Positions 62,434 to 64,000 of a stretch of 64,000 nucleotides of DNA are shown in pieces. Source of the DNA: Desulfobacteraceae bacterium. Lineage in GTDB: Bacteria > Desulfobacterota > Desulfobacteria > Desulfobacterales > Desulfobacteraceae. Numbering within the stretch: position 1 is the first letter of the stretch; each line of letters begins with the position of its first letter. The translations under genes and the position numbers were made by a program. The stretch covers positions 1 through 64,000 of the forward strand of contig JADGEQ010000023.1 of assembly GCA_016744295.1 (NCBI GenBank). The letters are read 5' to 3'. The notes beneath the pieces were generated by a model. It ran no database searches. It was given only the letters and a program-made list of their open reading frames with translations, and was not told the DNA's origin.

Positions 62434-62472
62434 GATGCCACAAACAGCAGGTCTTCTGCTGTTTATGGCATC
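62434..62472 (-). promoter_or_regulatory. Hairpin between binding protein and permease genes of the second transporter
   Basis: GATGCCA (62434-62440) pairs with TGGCATC (62466-62472), and inside it ACAGCAG pairs with CTGCTGT, giving a stem of about 15 bp. On the minus strand it follows the binding-protein stop and is succeeded by a short TTTCCC. It probably limits transcription or stabilises the upstream message, giving more binding protein than permease. Confidence 0.65.
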
Positions 62473-62492
62473 CTTACCGAATGCCTGCAACA

Positions 62493-64000
62493 CTATTTGA
62501 GCTGGTAGAAAAAAGCCTGGGTTCCGTCATACATTGGATTTGGCTGGAACCCTGAGATGGTGTTGGTAAGGCCTTTGGCGCCAAGCCTCTGTATAATTGT
62601 AACCCCGGGAATATCCCTGGCCCAGATATCTTGTATCTGATGGTAGAGCTTGCGCCTCTCATCAACCACGGCAGTTTCAATGGCCATTGTGATGAGTTTA
62701 TCAACTTCAGGGTTGTTGTAGCCAATATATTTGGAATAATACCCATTGGAATGAAGATGGGGAAATGCAAAATTGTGGGGATCAGGATAATCAGCCCCCC
62801 AGCCCACTACAAACACAGGAAGCCTGCTCTGGTGGATTGCAGAAAGATATTCTCCCCAGTCCATGGCTGCCACTTCAAGTTGGAATTTTGGGTTAAGGGA
62901 GGCAATGTTTTCAGCCATCATGGTTGCAGCCACCCGTCTGATTTCCCTGCCGGTATTGTGAAACAGGGTCAGCTTAAACCCCTTTTTCCAGACCTGGCCG
63001 CCCATGGCCTTTCTCAGGTATTTTTCAACCTTGTCCATGTCAAATTCAGGGTGAAATGTTTTTTTCTGAAATGCAAGGCCGTCGATTATGGGATTGGAAG
63101 GCACACTGCCAAGTCCGTTTGCAACCTCATTGATGATGGCATTATAGTCAATGGCATGGCTGAAGGCCAGTCTGATATCCCTGTCCTTGAAAAAGTTTGA
63201 TGGAATTCCCCGGCCGTCAAATTTTCCAGATCCCACATAGGGGTTGCCGGTCATGTTGATCTGCTGGTTAAACATGGCACTGGTAACACTGAGGTTGGGG
63301 TATTTATACAATTTTATGCCGGGATTTTTTTCCATTTCAGCATAGTATTGGGCCGGGATTTCAATGTCATTGACATCATTGTTGAGAAACATCATTTTCC
63401 GGGTTGACCATTCAGGAATTATTTTGATTCTCACTGTTTTGTACACAGGCTTTTCACCCCAGTGATTGTCAAAGCGTTCAAGAATAATTTCCCTGCCCGG
63501 CTCCCATTTTTTTTTGTAATAGGGACCCGTGCCATTGGTAATATCGTGCAGAGGCTCTTGTCCTGTATCAGGGCCGTTGTATTTTGCCGCATTGCTGATA
63601 TTGCCGTCCCAGCAATTGTTTTTAATGCACCACTCTTTGTTGAGAATGGAGTTGGCAGCATAGGTAAAAATTCCCATGAGGGGAGGAAAGGGCTTGGGCA
63701 GATGAAATACGATTGTATCTCCTTTTGCCTCCACGGCTTTATCAATTTTATCAAAAATTCCAGGTCTGGGCTTTCCATCCTTACCCCGGGTAGAACTTTC
63801 ACCGGTAAGGGGCTCGAGCAGCAGAGCCATTGGCCCGCCTTCACAATCGGTTATCATGTTTCGTTTAAACGAGTAGACAACATCCTGGGGGGTCAGGACG
63901 GCCCCGTTGTGAAACTTAACATTTTTACGAATTTTAAATGTATAGGTTTTTCCGTCCTCGGATATCCCCTTGTTGGCAACGCTGGGAACCTGGGTGGCAA
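62493..64000 (-). CDS. ABC transporter substrate-binding protein (SBP_bac_5), N-terminus outside window
   Basis: Periplasmic peptide-type binding protein. About 502 residues are visible, and the frame continues past the right edge: before the methionine at 63857 it reads ISEDGKTYTFKIRKNVKFHNG and LTPQDVVYSFKRN, the family-5 signature region. Later parts include DIRLAFSHAIDYNAIINEVANGLGS, VGWGADYPDPHNFAFPHLHSNG and YHQIQDIWARDIPGVTIIQ. The ADYPDP segment is typical of this family's ligand pocket. The signal peptide is outside the window. It is the first visible gene of the operon running to 58186. Confidence 0.93.
   Translation of the reverse strand, partial: ATQVPSVANKGISEDGKTYTFKIRKNVKFHNGAVLTPQDVVYSFKRNMITDCEGGPMALLLEPLTGESSTRGKDGKPRPGIFDKIDKAVEAKGDTIVFHLPKPFPPLMGIFTYAANSILNKEWCIKNNCWDGNISNAAKYNGPDTGQEPLHDITNGTGPYYKKKWEPGREIILERFDNHWGEKPVYKTVRIKIIPEWSTRKMMFLNNDVNDIEIPAQYYAEMEKNPGIKLYKYPNLSVTSAMFNQQINMTGNPYVGSGKFDGRGIPSNFFKDRDIRLAFSHAIDYNAIINEVANGLGSVPSNPIIDGLAFQKKTFHPEFDMDKVEKYLRKAMGGQVWKKGFKLTLFHNTGREIRRVAATMMAENIASLNPKFQLEVAAMDWGEYLSAIHQSRLPVFVVGWGADYPDPHNFAFPHLHSNGYYSKYIGYNNPEVDKLITMAIETAVVDERRKLYHQIQDIWARDIPGVTIIQRLGAKGLTNTISGFQPNPMYDGTQAFFYQLK

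Noticed and set aside
1..64000. tRNA genes, CRISPR arrays, insertion sequences or prophage genes
   Set aside because: I looked for T-loop and repeat-spacer patterns and transposase or integrase motifs on both strands and saw none that I could support.

Overview
The window looks like chromosome of an anaerobic, probably sulfate-reducing, member of the Desulfobacterota (Desulfobacteraceae-like). This is inference from gene content: a twelve-haem secreted cytochrome c, a corrinoid methyltransferase gene set, an archaeal/eukaryotic-type prolyl-tRNA synthetase, many NtrC-type (sigma-54) regulators and multi-domain sensor kinases, and two oligopeptide ABC transporters. I saw no rRNA, tRNA, CRISPR array, transposase or phage gene. 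Base composition is even apart from an AT-richer U32-family gene near 3.7-6.0 kb.

Layout. (1) 1-8.0 kb, minus strand: housekeeping genes rel/spoT (cut by the left edge), proS overlapping ispG, then an RNA-modification group (U32 protein, radical SAM protein, rlmN). (2) 8.1-15.0 kb, plus strand: a multihaem cytochrome c followed by a hybrid histidine kinase and an NtrC-type regulator. (3) 15.2-24.7 kb: a sensor kinase/NtrC regulator pair on the minus strand diverges from a quaternary-amine demethylation cluster (MttB-family methyltransferase, BCCT transporter, GcvT-like protein, corrinoid protein). A good -24/-12 promoter and an upstream palindrome lie between them. (4) 24.7-25.8 kb: a decayed regulator fragment and an unknown membrane protein. 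(5) 26.0-34.8 kb: a sigma-54-type promoter drives a CocE/Xaa-Pro-type hydrolase, a five-gene Dpp/Opp transporter and a metal-dependent amidohydrolase, closed by a terminator. This reads as uptake and breakdown of peptides or other amide compounds. (6) 35.0-38.0 kb: metY-metX-metW methionine genes. (7) 38.1-41.4 kb: a diguanylate cyclase with two periplasmic binding domains and an O-methyltransferase. (8) 41.4-45.9 kb: an SPFH membrane protein with a 1104-residue double-AAA+/Lon-like protease, the most unusual item here. (9) 46.0-50.3 kb: a ureohydrolase, a VOC protein, a NIF3/CutA-like protein and a second diguanylate cyclase. (10) 50.6-58.2 kb: a TetR-controlled RND efflux operon plus an MFS exporter. 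(11) 58.2-64.0 kb, minus strand: a second Dpp/Opp transporter cut by the right edge.

How the parts work together. The sensor/regulator pair at 15-19 kb probably controls demethylation of a betaine imported by the BCCT carrier, with methyl groups passed to the corrinoid protein and then to folate. The GcvT-like protein sits where an MtrH-type methyltransferase would be expected. Both peptide transporter operons carry RNA hairpins next to the binding-protein gene, which would set unequal subunit amounts. All functional statements rest on motif recognition by eye; no database search was possible.
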